Assembly (NCBI GenBank): GCA_023229405.1
Contig: JALNZH010000035.1
Span: 1 to 19,427, forward strand
Source of the DNA: Bacteroidota bacterium
GTDB lineage: Bacteria > Bacteroidota > Ignavibacteria > UBA10030 > UBA8401
Length of the DNA stretch: 19,427 nt
Reading direction: 5' to 3'
Below the pieces are notes generated by a model. It saw nothing but the letters and a program-made list of their open reading frames with translations. It did no database searches and was not told the origin of the DNA. This document shows, piece after piece, positions 12,001 through 16,492 of the stretch. Position numbers and translations under genes: made by a program. The stretch's first letter is position 1, and every line of letters starts with the position of its first letter.

Positions 12001-12607
12001 CGCGCCTATTGAAATTATGCTGCCGGCACCACCGCCAGACGGTGTATTGGCGTATTCCCGAGATGGCATTACTTGGACTTTGATTCCCCAGCTCCTAGTG
12101 CCAACGTTGCCCGAAGGTCAGCCAGACGGCTACTGGATTGAGCCAGACGGCACTATCACCCTAATTACTCGACACTTAACCGGATTCGGAATCCGCAAAC
12201 CACAGGCGCCACTCGAACTTGAAGTGGCAAAGATTGACATCGTCAGCGGTTCGGTTTCTAGGGCGCTTGCCACCGGAGGTACCAGCGAGGACCCAATCCG
12301 ATATCAAACAACGAGTGACGAAAGCGTCTGCAGGGTCACCGACTCAGGTCTCATCTATGGCATGTCCGCAGGAGTTTGCACCGTATATGCCACTCGTGGC
12401 GGCGGTTCCATCTACCTCGACACGAGTTCTACGACCTTTAGCGCGACAGTAGTGAGTTCGATCACGCCAATCGTTCCGCCTGTTGCGAATTTGCCACTCA
12501 TATTGCAAATTCTGGCGCTGATCGCACTGTGTGTGCTATTGGGCTTCCTTGGCAATCGCGCATGGCTTACAATTAGCGACTATCGATCTAACAGCACGAA
12601 ATTGTAA
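1..12607 (+). CDS. Giant FN3-repeat surface protein with C-terminal membrane anchor (5' end outside window)
   Basis: The frame is open from base 2, so the N-terminus lies upstream; the TTG at 62 is not a real start. The visible 4201 residues are: 38 FN3-type modules (residues 7-3747), a degenerate FN3-like module (about 3748-3838), a Thr-rich linker (3839-3913), a C-terminal globular region (3914-4163), a hydrophobic helix (4164-4184) and a 17-residue tail ending in NSTKL. FN3 signatures recur throughout: GGSAIT.Y near the middle, NGTSY, then V.A.N..G.G. The FN3 region has no cysteine that I can see; two occur in the C-terminal Ig-like part (4110, 4126) and one in the helix. There is no LPXTG sorting signal, so anchoring is probably by the last helix, with the repeats outside the cell. 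FN3 arrays of this kind are known in bacterial adhesins and envelope proteins; adhesion or surface sensing is inferred. The TIG gene follows 9 bases after the TAA stop, in the same frame. Confidence 0.93.
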   Translation, partial: TPRTTPSAPTITAITPSDGSLSVAFTAGADGGSALTSYKYSTDGGTTFFTRAAGTTASPIVIAFASSDGTTALVNGTSYNVQIKAVNVVGDGTASSTTAATPRTTPSAPTITAITLGNGSLSVAFSAGFDGGSALTSYKYSTDGGTTFRTRAAGTTASPIVIAFASSDGTTALVNGTSYNVQIKAVNVAGDGVASSTTAATPRTTPSAPTITAITPSDGSLSVAFTAGADGGAAITSYKYSTDGGTTFFTRASGTTASPLVISTLSTNGSTALANGTSYDVQILAVNVAGDGAASATTAATPRTTPSAPTITAITPGNGSLSVAFTAGFDGGSALTSYKYSTDGGTTFRTRAAGTTASPLVIAFASSDGTTALVNGTSYDVQIKAVNVVGDGTASSTTAATPRTTPSAPTITAITPSDGSLSVAFTAGADGGSALTSYKYSTDGGTTFRTRAAGTTASPIVIAFESSDGTTALANGTSYNVQIKAVNAAGDGAASATTAATPRTTPSAPTITAITPGNASLSVAFTAGATGGSAITSYKYSTDGGTTYRTRASGTTASPLVITTASSDGTTALVNGTSYDIRIKAVNAAGDGAASTTTAATPVATPSAPTITAITPGNASLSVAFSAGADGGLAITSYKYSTDGGTTFRTRAAGTTASPIVVEFASSDGTTALVNGTSYDVQILAVNANGDGDPSSTTAATPRTTPSAPTITAITPSNGSLSVAFSAGFNGGSALTSYKYSTDGGTTFRTRAAGTTASPLVISTASSDGTTALVNGTSYNIQIKAVNVVGDGVASSTTAATPRTTPSAPTITAITPSNGSLSVAFTAGFDGGSALTSYRYSTDGGTTFRTRAAGTTASPIVIAFESSDGTTALANGTSYDIQIRAVNIAGDGAASSTTAATPRTTPSAPTITAITPSNGSLSVAFTAGFDGGSALTSYKYSTDGGTTFRTRATGTTASPIVIAFESSDGTTALVNGTSYDIQIKAVNVVGDGAASSTTAATPATTPSAPTITAITPSNATLSVAFTAGATGGSAITNYEYSTDGGTTFKSRATGTTASPIVITTVSSGSGTLVNGTSYDVQIRAINAIGNGAASSTTAATPATTPSAPTITAITPSNATLSVAFTAGATGGSAITNYEYSTDGGTTFKSRATGTTASPIVITTVSSGSGTLVNGTSYDIQIRAINAIGNGAASSTTAATPATTPSAPTITAITPSNATLSVAFTAGATGGSAITNYEYSTDGGTTFKSRATGTTASPIVLTTVSSGSGALVNGTSYDVQIRAINAIGNGAASSTTAATPRTTPSAPTITAITPSNGSLSVAFSAGADGGSAITSYKYSTDGGTTFRTRAAGTTASPIVIAFESSDGTTALANGTSYDVQIKAVNVAGDGAASSTTAATPRTTPSAPTITAITPSNGSLSVAFSAGFDGGSAITSYKYSTDGGTTFRTRAAGTTASPIVIAFESSDGTTALVNGSSYDVQIKAVNVVGDGLASSTTAATPRTTPSAPTITAITPSSGSLSVAFSAGADGGSAITSYKYSTDGGTTFRTRAAGTTASPLVIAFESSDGTTALANGTSYNVQIKAVNAAGDGTASSTTAATPRTTPGAPTSVSGTAGNAQVSLTWTAPASNGGSAITDYVVEFDDGSGFATFDDGVSATAAATVTGLANGTSHTFRVSAVNAAGTGAASVVSGAVIPRTTPSAPTITAITPSNGSLSVAFTAGFDGGSALTSYKYSTDGGTTFRTRAAGTTASPLVIAFESSDGTTALANGTSYNIQIKAVNVIGDGVASSTTAATPRTTPSAPTITAITPSDGALSVAFTAGFDGGSAITSYKYSTDGGTTFRTRAAGTTASPIVIAFASSDGTTALVNGTSYNIQIKAVNVAGDGAASSTTAATPVTVPSAPTITAITPSNGSLSVAFTAGANGGSAITSYKYSTDGGTTFRTRAAGTTASPLVIDFASSDGTTALANGTSYNVQIKAVNAVGDGAASSTTAATPRTTPSAPTITAITPGDGSLSVAFSAGFNGGSAITSYKYSTDGGTTFRTRAAGTTASPIVITTASSDGTTALVNGTSYNIQIKAVNVAGDGAASSTTAATPVAVPSAPTITAITPSSASLSVAFSAGFDGGSAITSYKYSTDGGTTFRTRAAGTTASPIVIAFESVDGTTALVNGTSYNVQILAVNANGDGAASATTAATPRTTPGAPTDVSGTTGNAQVSLTWTAPASTGGSPITDYVVEFNGGSGFATFADGTSATAAATVTGLTNGTSYTFRVSAVNAAGTGGASDVSAAVIPRTTPGPPTSVSGTSGNTEVLLTWTAPSNGGSAITDYVIQSSPDGSIWTTFADGTSTSTSATVTGLTNGQAYTFRVAASNIAGTGNFSSASSSVTPATVPSAPTITAITPSDGSLSVAFTAGANGGSAITSYKYSTDGGTTFRTRAAGTTASPLVIDFASSDGTTALANGTSYNVQIKAVNAVGDSAASSTTAATPRTTSSAPTITAITPSDGALSVAFTAGADGGSAITSYKYSTDGGTTFRTRAAGTTASPLVIAFASSDGTTALVNGTSYDIQIKAVNAAGDGAASSTTAATPRTTPSAPTITAITPSSGSLSVAFTAGADGGSAITSYKYSTDGGTTFRTRAAGTTASPLVIAFASSDGTTALVNGTSYNVQIKAVNAVGDGAASATTAATPAAVPSAPTITAITPTDGSLSVAFSAGATGGSAITNYEYSTDGGTTFKSRATGTTASPLVITTVSGSASALVNGTSYDVQIRAINSIGNGAASSSTAATPRTTPSAPTITAITPSDGALSVAFTAGADGGSAITSYKYSTDGGTTFRTRAAGTTASPLVIAFASSDGTTALVNGTSYNVQIKAVNVAGDGAASSTTAATPASTPSAPTITLITPSDGSLSVAFTAPASNGGSAITSYKYSTDGGTTFRTRAAGTTASPLVIAFASSDGTTALVNGTSYNVQIKAVNAAGDGTASSTTAATPSTVPGVPTNVVGTSGNTQVSLTWTAPNDGGNPITDYVVEINDGSGFATFADGTSTSTSATVTGLTNGTSYTFRVSATNSAGTSSVSTVSAAVIPATVPNAPTGLTGESGAARVALNWTAPAVTGGSAITDYIIEFNDGSGFATFADGISTATAMSVTGLTNGAPYTFRVSAVNSVGTGATSNVAGPVTPFDAPGAPTGVSGTPLNTSVALSWTAPTSNGGSAITNYVIESSTNGTTWIPFSHAPSVATSATVTGLTNGTAYTFRVSATNNIGTGATSAVSAAVTPRTIPGVPTSVSGTSENSQVSLTWTAPSDGGSPITDYVVEVSENGASFVTFADGTSATAAATVTGLTNGTSYTFRVSATNAAGTSAPSTVSASVTPLSTPGAPTGVSGTPGNGQVPLTWSAPASTGGTAITDYVVEFNSGGSWSTFADGVSTATNATVTGLTNGTAYTFRVSATNSVGTGAAGVSAAVTPRTVPSAPTGVSGTAGDTQVALTWTAPASDGGNAITDYVVESSTNGTDWTVFADGTSTTTSATVTGLTNDTAYTFRVSATNVAGTGASGVSAAVTPRAKPGAPTGVAGTGSDGQVALTWTAPASDGGSAIIDYVVESSTNGTDWTVFADGTSTATSATVTGLSNGTSYTFRVSATSSIGTGAPSAASAAVTPASVPGAPSGVSGTAGDARVFLSWTAPSNGGSAITDYVVEVSSGGSYSVFADGTSSATSATVTGLSNGTAYTFRVSATNGIGTGATSTASAAVTPAQPPAATASLSLSEGNDSLTGTVSVVTNGSIVSAIDYEVDGSGTWVSTGLTASGDFTISGLVNGTSYSVVLRVTSSGTGSPTVSAAATGTPAVPPTTTTTTTTIAPPDTTPVTTTTTTTTIAPPNAQPSTTTTTIAPPETIPPTTSTTIPQPEPATSTTVPATTTTTTTVPLFITPTVITANDGATIMQMDVPQSSGLPDASQTVVAVVVPPEANTENLVWNMMMSDRVQQTTIDEGYMTIEVTANMQSGESVTTMDAPIEIMLPAPPPDGVLAYSRDGITWTLIPQLLVPTLPEGQPDGYWIEPDGTITLITRHLTGFGIRKPQAPLELEVAKIDIVSGSVSRALATGGTSEDPIRYQTTSDESVCRVTDSGLIYGMSAGVCTVYATRGGGSIYLDTSSTTFSATVVSSITPIVPPVANLPLILQILALIALCVLLGFLGNRAWLTISDYRSNSTKL
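20..4810 (+). repeat. FN3 modules 1-16, 100-codon class, tandem array
   Basis: Sixteen head-to-tail modules each begin at S-A-P-T-I-T-A-I-T. The period is exactly 300 bp (starts at 20, 320, 620 and so on to 2720), then three 297-bp units (3020, 3317, 3614), then 300 bp again (3911, 4211, 4511). Each module reads roughly SAPTITAITPSNGSLSVAF, then AG.(D/F)GGSA(L/I)TSYKYS, TDGGTTFRTRAAGTTASP, a variable VI.F/T segment, NGTSY.(V/I)QIKAVN..GDG.ASSTTAATP and a T-P-R-T-T-P type joint. The variable positions are few and recur in different combinations, which indicates module shuffling or gene conversion. Confidence 0.95.
3020..3910 (+). repeat. Near-identical triplication of a 297-bp FN3 subtype (modules 11-13)
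   Basis: Three adjacent modules share features absent from their neighbours: SNATLSVAF, GATGGSAITNYEYS, TTFKSRATG, a one-codon deletion around VSSGSG, and IRAINAIGNGAAS. At the DNA level they differ at only scattered positions by eye, including long shared runs from the start of each unit. This marks a recent tandem amplification of one subtype within the older array. A single more diverged member of the same subtype is module 28 at 8066-8362. Confidence 0.9.
4811..5095 (+). repeat. FN3 module 17, 95-codon class, inserted among 100-codon modules
   Basis: This module begins GAPTSVSGTAGNAQVSLTW and continues with TAPASNGGSAITDYVVEF, FATFDDG, TVTGLANGTSHTFRVSAVNAAGTG. It is the classic actinobacterial FN3 type with the core Trp (LTWTAP) that the 100-codon class lacks. 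It interrupts an otherwise homogeneous array and closely resembles module 23 (6596-6880). Confidence 0.92.
5096..6595 (+). repeat. FN3 modules 18-22, 100-codon class
   Basis: Five 300-bp modules start at 5096, 5396, 5696, 5996 and 6296, with the same consensus as modules 1-16. The joints alternate between T-P-R-T-T-P and T-P-V-(T/A)-V-P. Module 20 carries the rare GANGG and LVIDF variants that reappear in module 25 at 7166. Confidence 0.94.
6596..7165 (+). repeat. FN3 modules 23-24, 95-codon class
   Basis: Two 285-bp modules start at 6596 and 6881 with GAPTDVSG and GPPTSVSG. Both contain LTWTAP, ITDYV and GLTNG.(S/A)YTFRV. They form the second island of the Trp-containing class within the 100-codon array. 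Module 24 uses a SSPDGSIWTTF strand pattern that resembles modules 33, 36 and 37 rather than 17 and 23. Confidence 0.92.
7166..8965 (+). repeat. FN3 modules 25-30, 100-codon class, last one chimeric
   Basis: Starts are 7166, 7466, 7766, 8066 (297 bp), 8363 and 8663 (303 bp). Modules 26, 27, 29 and 30 share very similar DNA in the TDGGTTFRTRAAGTTASP to NGTSY segment, a sign of recent homogenisation. Module 28 is the NYEYS/KSRATG subtype otherwise seen only at 3020-3910. Module 30 carries TAPASNGGSAIT in place of TAGADGGSAIT, a segment typical of the 95-codon class, so it looks like a hybrid of the two classes. Confidence 0.93.
8966..11242 (+). repeat. FN3 modules 31-38, 94-96-codon class, membrane-proximal block
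   Basis: Eight modules start at 8966, 9248, 9533, 9821, 10106, 10388, 10673 and 10961, and are 282-288 bp long. The pattern is G(A/V)PT.VSGT...QV.L.WTAP, GG.(A/P)ITDYVVE, FADGTS.AT.ATVTGLTNGT.YTFRVSATN..GTG and AAVTP. They are more divergent from one another than the 100-codon modules are, which suggests an older, less homogenised block nearest the membrane anchor. Confidence 0.93.
11243..11515 (+). repeat. Degenerate 39th FN3-like module
   Basis: This segment, within the giant surface protein, begins ASLSLSEGNDSLTGTVSVV and keeps GLVNGTSYSVVLRV, which matches the last strands of an FN3 fold, but it lacks the WTAP and GGSAITDY motifs. It is the transition between the FN3 array and the Thr-rich linker. 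The FN3 assignment rests on the NGTSY strand only. Confidence 0.6.
11516..11740 (+). repeat. Thr-rich linker with IAPP spacers
   Basis: Seventy-five codons encode runs of five to eight Thr broken by I-A-P-P and T-I-P-Q-P type spacers. At the DNA level it is an ACN-rich low-complexity tract (acgacaacaac-like). Such linkers are frequent in Acidimicrobiia and other actinobacterial surface proteins. They are thought to be extended, often O-glycosylated, wall-spanning stalks; that role is inferred here. It separates the FN3 fibre from the membrane-proximal domains. Confidence 0.9.
11741..12490 (+). other. C-terminal globular region: ZU5-like segment and a Cys-paired Ig-like segment (within the giant protein)
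   Basis: Visible residues 3914-4163 are non-repetitive. The first half ends in a TRHLTGFG motif (about residue 4056) after an alternation of beta strands and the phrase YSRDGITWTLIP. This resembles the ZU5-like or HFTxF type membrane-proximal domains of bacterial surface proteins, though the match is by eye only. The second half (SGSVSRALATGG to FSATVVSS) looks like a bacterial Ig-like (Big_2-type) fold with Cys4110 and Cys4126 spaced to form a disulphide. Confidence 0.5.
12491..12553 (+). other. C-terminal transmembrane helix of the giant surface protein
   Basis: Twenty-one residues, LPLILQILALIALCVLLGFL plus G, form an uninterrupted hydrophobic stretch followed by N-R and a short polar tail. 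With a secreted N-terminus, the FN3 array would be outside and the 17-residue tail inside. There is no sortase signal before it and no clear Lys/Arg cluster beyond one Arg in each of NRAW and DYRS. Confidence 0.85.
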
Positions 12608-12616
12608 TTCCGCGCA

Positions 12617-15600
12617 ATGACAGCAACGGACGAGTCTCCGCCTAGCAACGCACCTATTAATAGGGATAGCGGGGTGTGGCCAACCTCCGGGCCAATAGCC
12701 GGTGGGAAAACGGTAACCATCATGGGTTCCGACCTGACCGGCACGTCTGCAGTGACATTCGGTGGCACCCCGGGCACCTCGATCACCGTCGTTAATCCAA
12801 CAACGGTCTCCGTAACAACACCCGCGCGTTCGGCCGGACTTGTCGATGTCGTGTTGACGACTCCCGGCGGATCAGTAACCGCGGCCGATGCCTACACATT
12901 TTTTGCCGCCCCAACGATCATCTCGGTGTTGACTGCTTCGGGTCTGACCTCCGGTCCCGCGATTGGCGGGACGTTGGTGACAATCACCGGTACCAACTTG
13001 ACGGAAATTTCGTCATTGACATTCGGGGGAACGCCAGGAACATCGATCAATAGCGAGAGCGCGTCATCCGTGACTGTCGTAACTCCAGTCAAATCGGCGG
13101 GAGTTGTCGACGTGGAGCTAACGACTCCCGGCGGAACTGTGGTTTCGGTGGGTGCCTACACATATGTCGATGCCCCGACGATTACCAAGGTGTCGCAGCC
13201 GTCCGGTCCAGTCGCCGGAAATACGACGGTGACAATTTCTGGAATAAACTTGACCGGAACATCGAAGGTGAAGTTTGGCGGAGTCGCAGGAAAGTCGATC
13301 AAAGTTGTTAGCGCCACATCAGTAACAGTCGTGACTCCGGCAAAGGGTGTCGGAGTCGTCGACGTTGAATTGACCACACCCGCCGGTGGCTCGGTAACTC
13401 TTGCCGGAGCGTACACATATGTCGAATTGCCGACCATTGCCAAAGTGGTGCCGGTTGCTGGGCCAGTTGCCGGGTTGACCAGCGTGACAATTACCGGAAC
13501 AAATCTGACAAATACGTCGGTAGTGACGTTTGGGGGAATAGCTGCAACTTCAGTAACCGTCGTTGACTCAACGACGGTCGCCGTCGTCACGGCGGCAACC
13601 GACCCGGGCGATGCAGATGTCGCGCTGACCACGCCCGGCGGATCAGTGACCGCAGAAAGGGCGTACACATTTGTCAGTGCGCCGACAATTTCTAGAGTCG
13701 TGCGATCGGCCGGCCCGGTTTCCGGTGGGACGATGGTGACAATCTTTGGATCAAATCTGTCCAATGCATCGAAGGTGCTGTTCGGATCGACCCCAGGAAC
13801 GTCGCTCAAAGTCGTTGGCCCAACATCTGTGACAGTAGTGACGCCAGAGTTGACCGCGGGCGTGGTCGACATCGTATTGACGACTCCGGCCGGTGGAACG
13901 GCCACGCTGCCCGAGGCATTCACGTTCGTCAACGCACCGACGATCACGAGAGTCATGCCGTCGGCTGGTCGAATTGTTGGTCAGACGACAGTGACAATTA
14001 CCGGCACCAACCTGACCGACACATCCGTCGTCACATTTGGTGGGGTAGCGGGCACGAATCTCACTGTATTGAGTTCAACCTCAGTCACCGTCGTGACGCC
14101 GTCTTCCGCTGCCGGCGAAGTAGATGTCGTGCTAACCACGCCAGCGGGTGGAACGGCAACGCTCGAGCGTGCATACTCCTTTGTCAACACGCCAAAGATT
14201 TCCAAGATTTCGCCATCACAAGGTCCGGTAGCCGGTGGAACATTGGTGACAATCACCGGCACAACGTTGACCGACACGTCAGAAGTGACGTTTGGCGGAA
14301 CCGCGGCAACGTCGCTAACGGTGGTCAGCCCAACTTCTGTGACCGTCATGACTCCTGCAAGAGCCGCCGCAATAGTCAAGGTCGTACTAACTACTCCTGC
14401 GGGCGGTTCGGTAACGGTGGCCGGCGCCTATCAATTCATCGAACTCCCTATCATCAAGTCGATTTCGCCTGCATCCGGTCCTGTTTCTGGCAAGTCGACA
14501 GTAACCATCACCGGTAAACACCTCTCCGACACTTCCTCCGTGACATTTGGTGAGAAACCAGGAACGTCGATCACCAATGTGAGCGATACATCCGTCACAG
14601 TCGTGACTCCGGAAAATCTCTCCGGAGTCGTCGATGTCGTCCTGACCACACCGGCCGGCGGTACAAGCACGTCTATTGAGGCCTACACGTTTGTCGACTC
14701 ACCGACAATCACAAAGTTGTCTCGATCCGAAGGGCCCGTCGCCGGTAGAACCACCTTGACAATCGCAGGAACAAACCTCCTGGAAACATCTGCCGTGACT
14801 TTTGGCGGCAAGGAAGGAACATCTCTCAATATTCTTGGAGCAACTTCGCTAACCGTCGTTACTCCTGCAAAAACCGCGGGCAATGCAGATGTTGTGTTGA
14901 CGACTCCAGGCGGTTCGGCGAAATCCGCGAGCGCGTACACGTTTGTCGACGCACCAAAGATTGACTCCGTAAGCCAATCATCCGGTCCGGTTGCCGGTGG
15001 AACACTGGTAACAATTACCGGTACGGCCTTGGCCGATACGACGACTGTGACCTTTGGTGGCACGTCGGCGACTTCCATTACCAATGTGAGTGCCACATCG
15101 GTGACGGTACTGACTCCTGCCAAGATGTTCGGTCCCGTTGATGTGGTTCTGACGACGCGTGCCGGGGGATCGATTACAGCAATTTCCGGATACACGTTTG
15201 TTAACGCCCCAACCATCTCAGATATTTCACCTCTCATAGGTCCGAGCGTTGGTCGCGCACGAATTGCCATTACAGGAACGAATTTGACTGATACCTCGGC
15301 CGTGACATTCGGCGGTAAGAACGCAACTTCCGTCAAGGTGGAAAGCGATTCTCTCGTCACTGTGCAAACGCCAGCGGGAGCAGCGGCGAATGTCGACGTC
15401 ACTTTGACTACCCCGGCAGGTGGATCGGTAACAGTCGTTGGTGGCTACACGTTCGTTGATGCACCGACTATTTCACGAGTTGCGCCGGAAGCCGGTCCAG
15501 TGTCGGGCGGAACCAAAGTCATGATTACCGGGACCGATCTGACAGGTACCTCGTCTGTGAAATTTGGTGACACCGCAGGCACGTCAATTTCGGTTGTTAG

Positions 15601-16489
15601 TGCAACTTCGGTAACCGTCGTGACTCCGGCGAAGCCAGTTGGTGCCGCGAATGTTGAATTAGTCACGCCCGGCGGCTCGGTTACCTCAGTCGACTCCTAT
15701 CGGTTTGTAAAAGCCCCGACAATTGCTGGACCACGTCATGTTCCAGCGGTCGAAGTTGTCGTTCCGCCGAAGGTTGTCGCACCCGAAGTTGTGGCGCCTC
15801 AGGAAGTTGTCGCACCGAAGGTTGTGGTGCCGAAGGAAGTTGTGGCGCCTCAGGAAGTTGTGGTGCCTGAAGTTGTGGTGCCGAAGGTTGTGATGCCTGA
15901 AGTTGTGGTGCCTGAAGTTGTGGTGCCGAAGGTTGTTGTGCCGGAAACTGTGGTGCAAAAGGTTTTTGTACCTGAAGTAGTTGCGCAAATGGTTGTCGAA
16001 CCAGAGGTTGTCACCCATGAGGAGGAAGTTCCTACCCATTCGCCGGTTCAAGGATTCTTCAGCAAGACTCGTGACGCCATCGGTCGAGAGTTCAACAAGC
16101 CGAAGGTCGTCAAGACTCCCAAAGCGCCAAAGGCCAAACCGATTTCATCTACGCCGAAGCAGCGTGAAATCAGAATTTTGGTACACGATGCGAAAGCAAC
16201 CGCAAATCCTGTGGTCGAGCAACGTCCACCCAAGCAACCAAAGCCACCCAAACAGAAAGCGATCAAGCGAAAGCCAGCACAGGAATTACAGGAATTTGCC
16301 GACAAGACTCGCGGTGCCATCGGTCGGTGGGTGCGCAAGGCGACAACTCCAAAAGCAAAGGAACCCGAAGCGCCAAAAGAACAGCAGTTGCCAGCCAATG
16401 AAAGGCATGTGGCACGGAACATCGTTGTGTATCCGCCAAGGGTGGGGACCGATGTACCGACCAAGCCCACACCGAAACATGGTGAGTAG
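12617..16489 (+). CDS. Multi-TIG (IPT) repeat protein with PEVK-like and basic C-terminal tails
   Basis: This 1290-residue protein starts at the only ATG between the upstream TAA and the first domain. No Shine-Dalgarno site is visible, so translation probably depends on coupling to the gene ending 9 bases before. Residues about 20-1033 hold 12 IPT/TIG modules of about 85 residues, with the consensus PTI..(V/I)SP.SGPVAGGT.VTITGTNLT.TS.VTFGG, then VT.VTPA..AG.VDV.LTTPGGS and YTFV. Residues about 1045-1132 are a (E/K)VVVP pentapeptide tract; the rest is rich in Lys and Pro and holds two copies of the KTRDxIGR motif shared with the next gene. I see no signal peptide, membrane helix or cysteine. 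IPT/TIG domains are usually extracellular Ig-like folds, so either export is non-classical or the protein is cytoplasmic. Its partner is probably the kinase downstream. Confidence 0.93.
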   Translation: MTATDESPPSNAPINRDSGVWPTSGPIAGGKTVTIMGSDLTGTSAVTFGGTPGTSITVVNPTTVSVTTPARSAGLVDVVLTTPGGSVTAADAYTFFAAPTIISVLTASGLTSGPAIGGTLVTITGTNLTEISSLTFGGTPGTSINSESASSVTVVTPVKSAGVVDVELTTPGGTVVSVGAYTYVDAPTITKVSQPSGPVAGNTTVTISGINLTGTSKVKFGGVAGKSIKVVSATSVTVVTPAKGVGVVDVELTTPAGGSVTLAGAYTYVELPTIAKVVPVAGPVAGLTSVTITGTNLTNTSVVTFGGIAATSVTVVDSTTVAVVTAATDPGDADVALTTPGGSVTAERAYTFVSAPTISRVVRSAGPVSGGTMVTIFGSNLSNASKVLFGSTPGTSLKVVGPTSVTVVTPELTAGVVDIVLTTPAGGTATLPEAFTFVNAPTITRVMPSAGRIVGQTTVTITGTNLTDTSVVTFGGVAGTNLTVLSSTSVTVVTPSSAAGEVDVVLTTPAGGTATLERAYSFVNTPKISKISPSQGPVAGGTLVTITGTTLTDTSEVTFGGTAATSLTVVSPTSVTVMTPARAAAIVKVVLTTPAGGSVTVAGAYQFIELPIIKSISPASGPVSGKSTVTITGKHLSDTSSVTFGEKPGTSITNVSDTSVTVVTPENLSGVVDVVLTTPAGGTSTSIEAYTFVDSPTITKLSRSEGPVAGRTTLTIAGTNLLETSAVTFGGKEGTSLNILGATSLTVVTPAKTAGNADVVLTTPGGSAKSASAYTFVDAPKIDSVSQSSGPVAGGTLVTITGTALADTTTVTFGGTSATSITNVSATSVTVLTPAKMFGPVDVVLTTRAGGSITAISGYTFVNAPTISDISPLIGPSVGRARIAITGTNLTDTSAVTFGGKNATSVKVESDSLVTVQTPAGAAANVDVTLTTPAGGSVTVVGGYTFVDAPTISRVAPEAGPVSGGTKVMITGTDLTGTSSVKFGDTAGTSISVVSATSVTVVTPAKPVGAANVELVTPGGSVTSVDSYRFVKAPTIAGPRHVPAVEVVVPPKVVAPEVVAPQEVVAPKVVVPKEVVAPQEVVVPEVVVPKVVMPEVVVPEVVVPKVVVPETVVQKVFVPEVVAQMVVEPEVVTHEEEVPTHSPVQGFFSKTRDAIGREFNKPKVVKTPKAPKAKPISSTPKQREIRILVHDAKATANPVVEQRPPKQPKPPKQKAIKRKPAQELQEFADKTRGAIGRWVRKATTPKAKEPEAPKEQQLPANERHVARNIVVYPPRVGTDVPTKPTPKHGE
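12674..15715 (+). repeat. Twelve tandem IPT/TIG modules
   Basis: Twelve copies of an 84-88-codon unit run from VWPTSGPIAGG to YRFVKA. Each has a GP(V/I).G..(T/S).(V/L)TI.G..L strand pair, the F(G)G..(A/G)(T/K)S turn, a VTV.TP strand and a final Y.(F/Y)(V/I) strand, which is the IPT/TIG pattern. Unlike the FN3 array upstream, these copies are clearly diverged in both protein and DNA, so they have not been homogenised recently. Confidence 0.92.
15749..16012 (+). repeat. P/E/V/K-rich pentapeptide tract (15-bp DNA period)
   Basis: About 17 units of (E/K/Q)VV(V/A/M)P follow the last TIG module, with some 18-bp variants carrying an extra Gln or Lys. The DNA is a tandem repeat of gaagttgtggtgcct and aaggttgtggtgccg type units. 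A larger 51-bp period is visible from the repeated stretch starting at 15785 and again at 15836. The tract is low complexity and probably extended; the charge alternates between Glu and Lys units. Confidence 0.9.
16052..16099 (+). repeat. KTRD basic motif, copy 1 (TIG-protein tail)
   Basis: Encodes GFFSKTRDAIGREFNK. It aligns without gaps to three further copies at 16292, 16556 and 16730. It is the first of two copies in the TIG protein and the most divergent at its C-terminal end (EFNK instead of RVRK). Confidence 0.85.
16292..16339 (+). repeat. KTRD basic motif, copy 2 (TIG-protein tail)
   Basis: Encodes EFADKTRGAIGRWVRK, 240 bp after copy 1. Between the two copies the protein is Lys/Pro-rich (KPPKQPKPPKQKAIKRK type). 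The copy lies about 50 codons before the TAG stop. Confidence 0.88.
16481..16485 (+). promoter_or_regulatory. Ribosome binding site for the CHASE3-like kinase, inside the end of the TIG gene
   Basis: The bases ggtga match the 3' half of the extended Shine-Dalgarno sequence (AGGAGGTGA) and end 7 bases before the ATG at 16493. The site overlaps the last codons of the TIG gene, whose TAG stop is at 16487-16489. This favours translational coupling and supports ATG 16493 as the start. Confidence 0.7.
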
Positions 16490-16492
16490 GCC

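Noticed and set aside
62..12607. The giant gene starting at TTG 62
   Set aside because: The same frame is open back to base 2 and encodes the first half of a normal FN3 module (SAPTITAITPSDGS), so the gene begins upstream of the window.
12560..12607. Sortase-type cell wall anchor at the end of the giant protein
   Set aside because: There is no LPXTG-like motif before the hydrophobic helix and no strongly basic tail after it.
13156..15402. Long minus-strand ORFs (266 and 239 codons) over the TIG gene
   Set aside because: They are V/T/P-rich periodic translations of the TIG repeats, without domain signatures or ribosome sites of their own.
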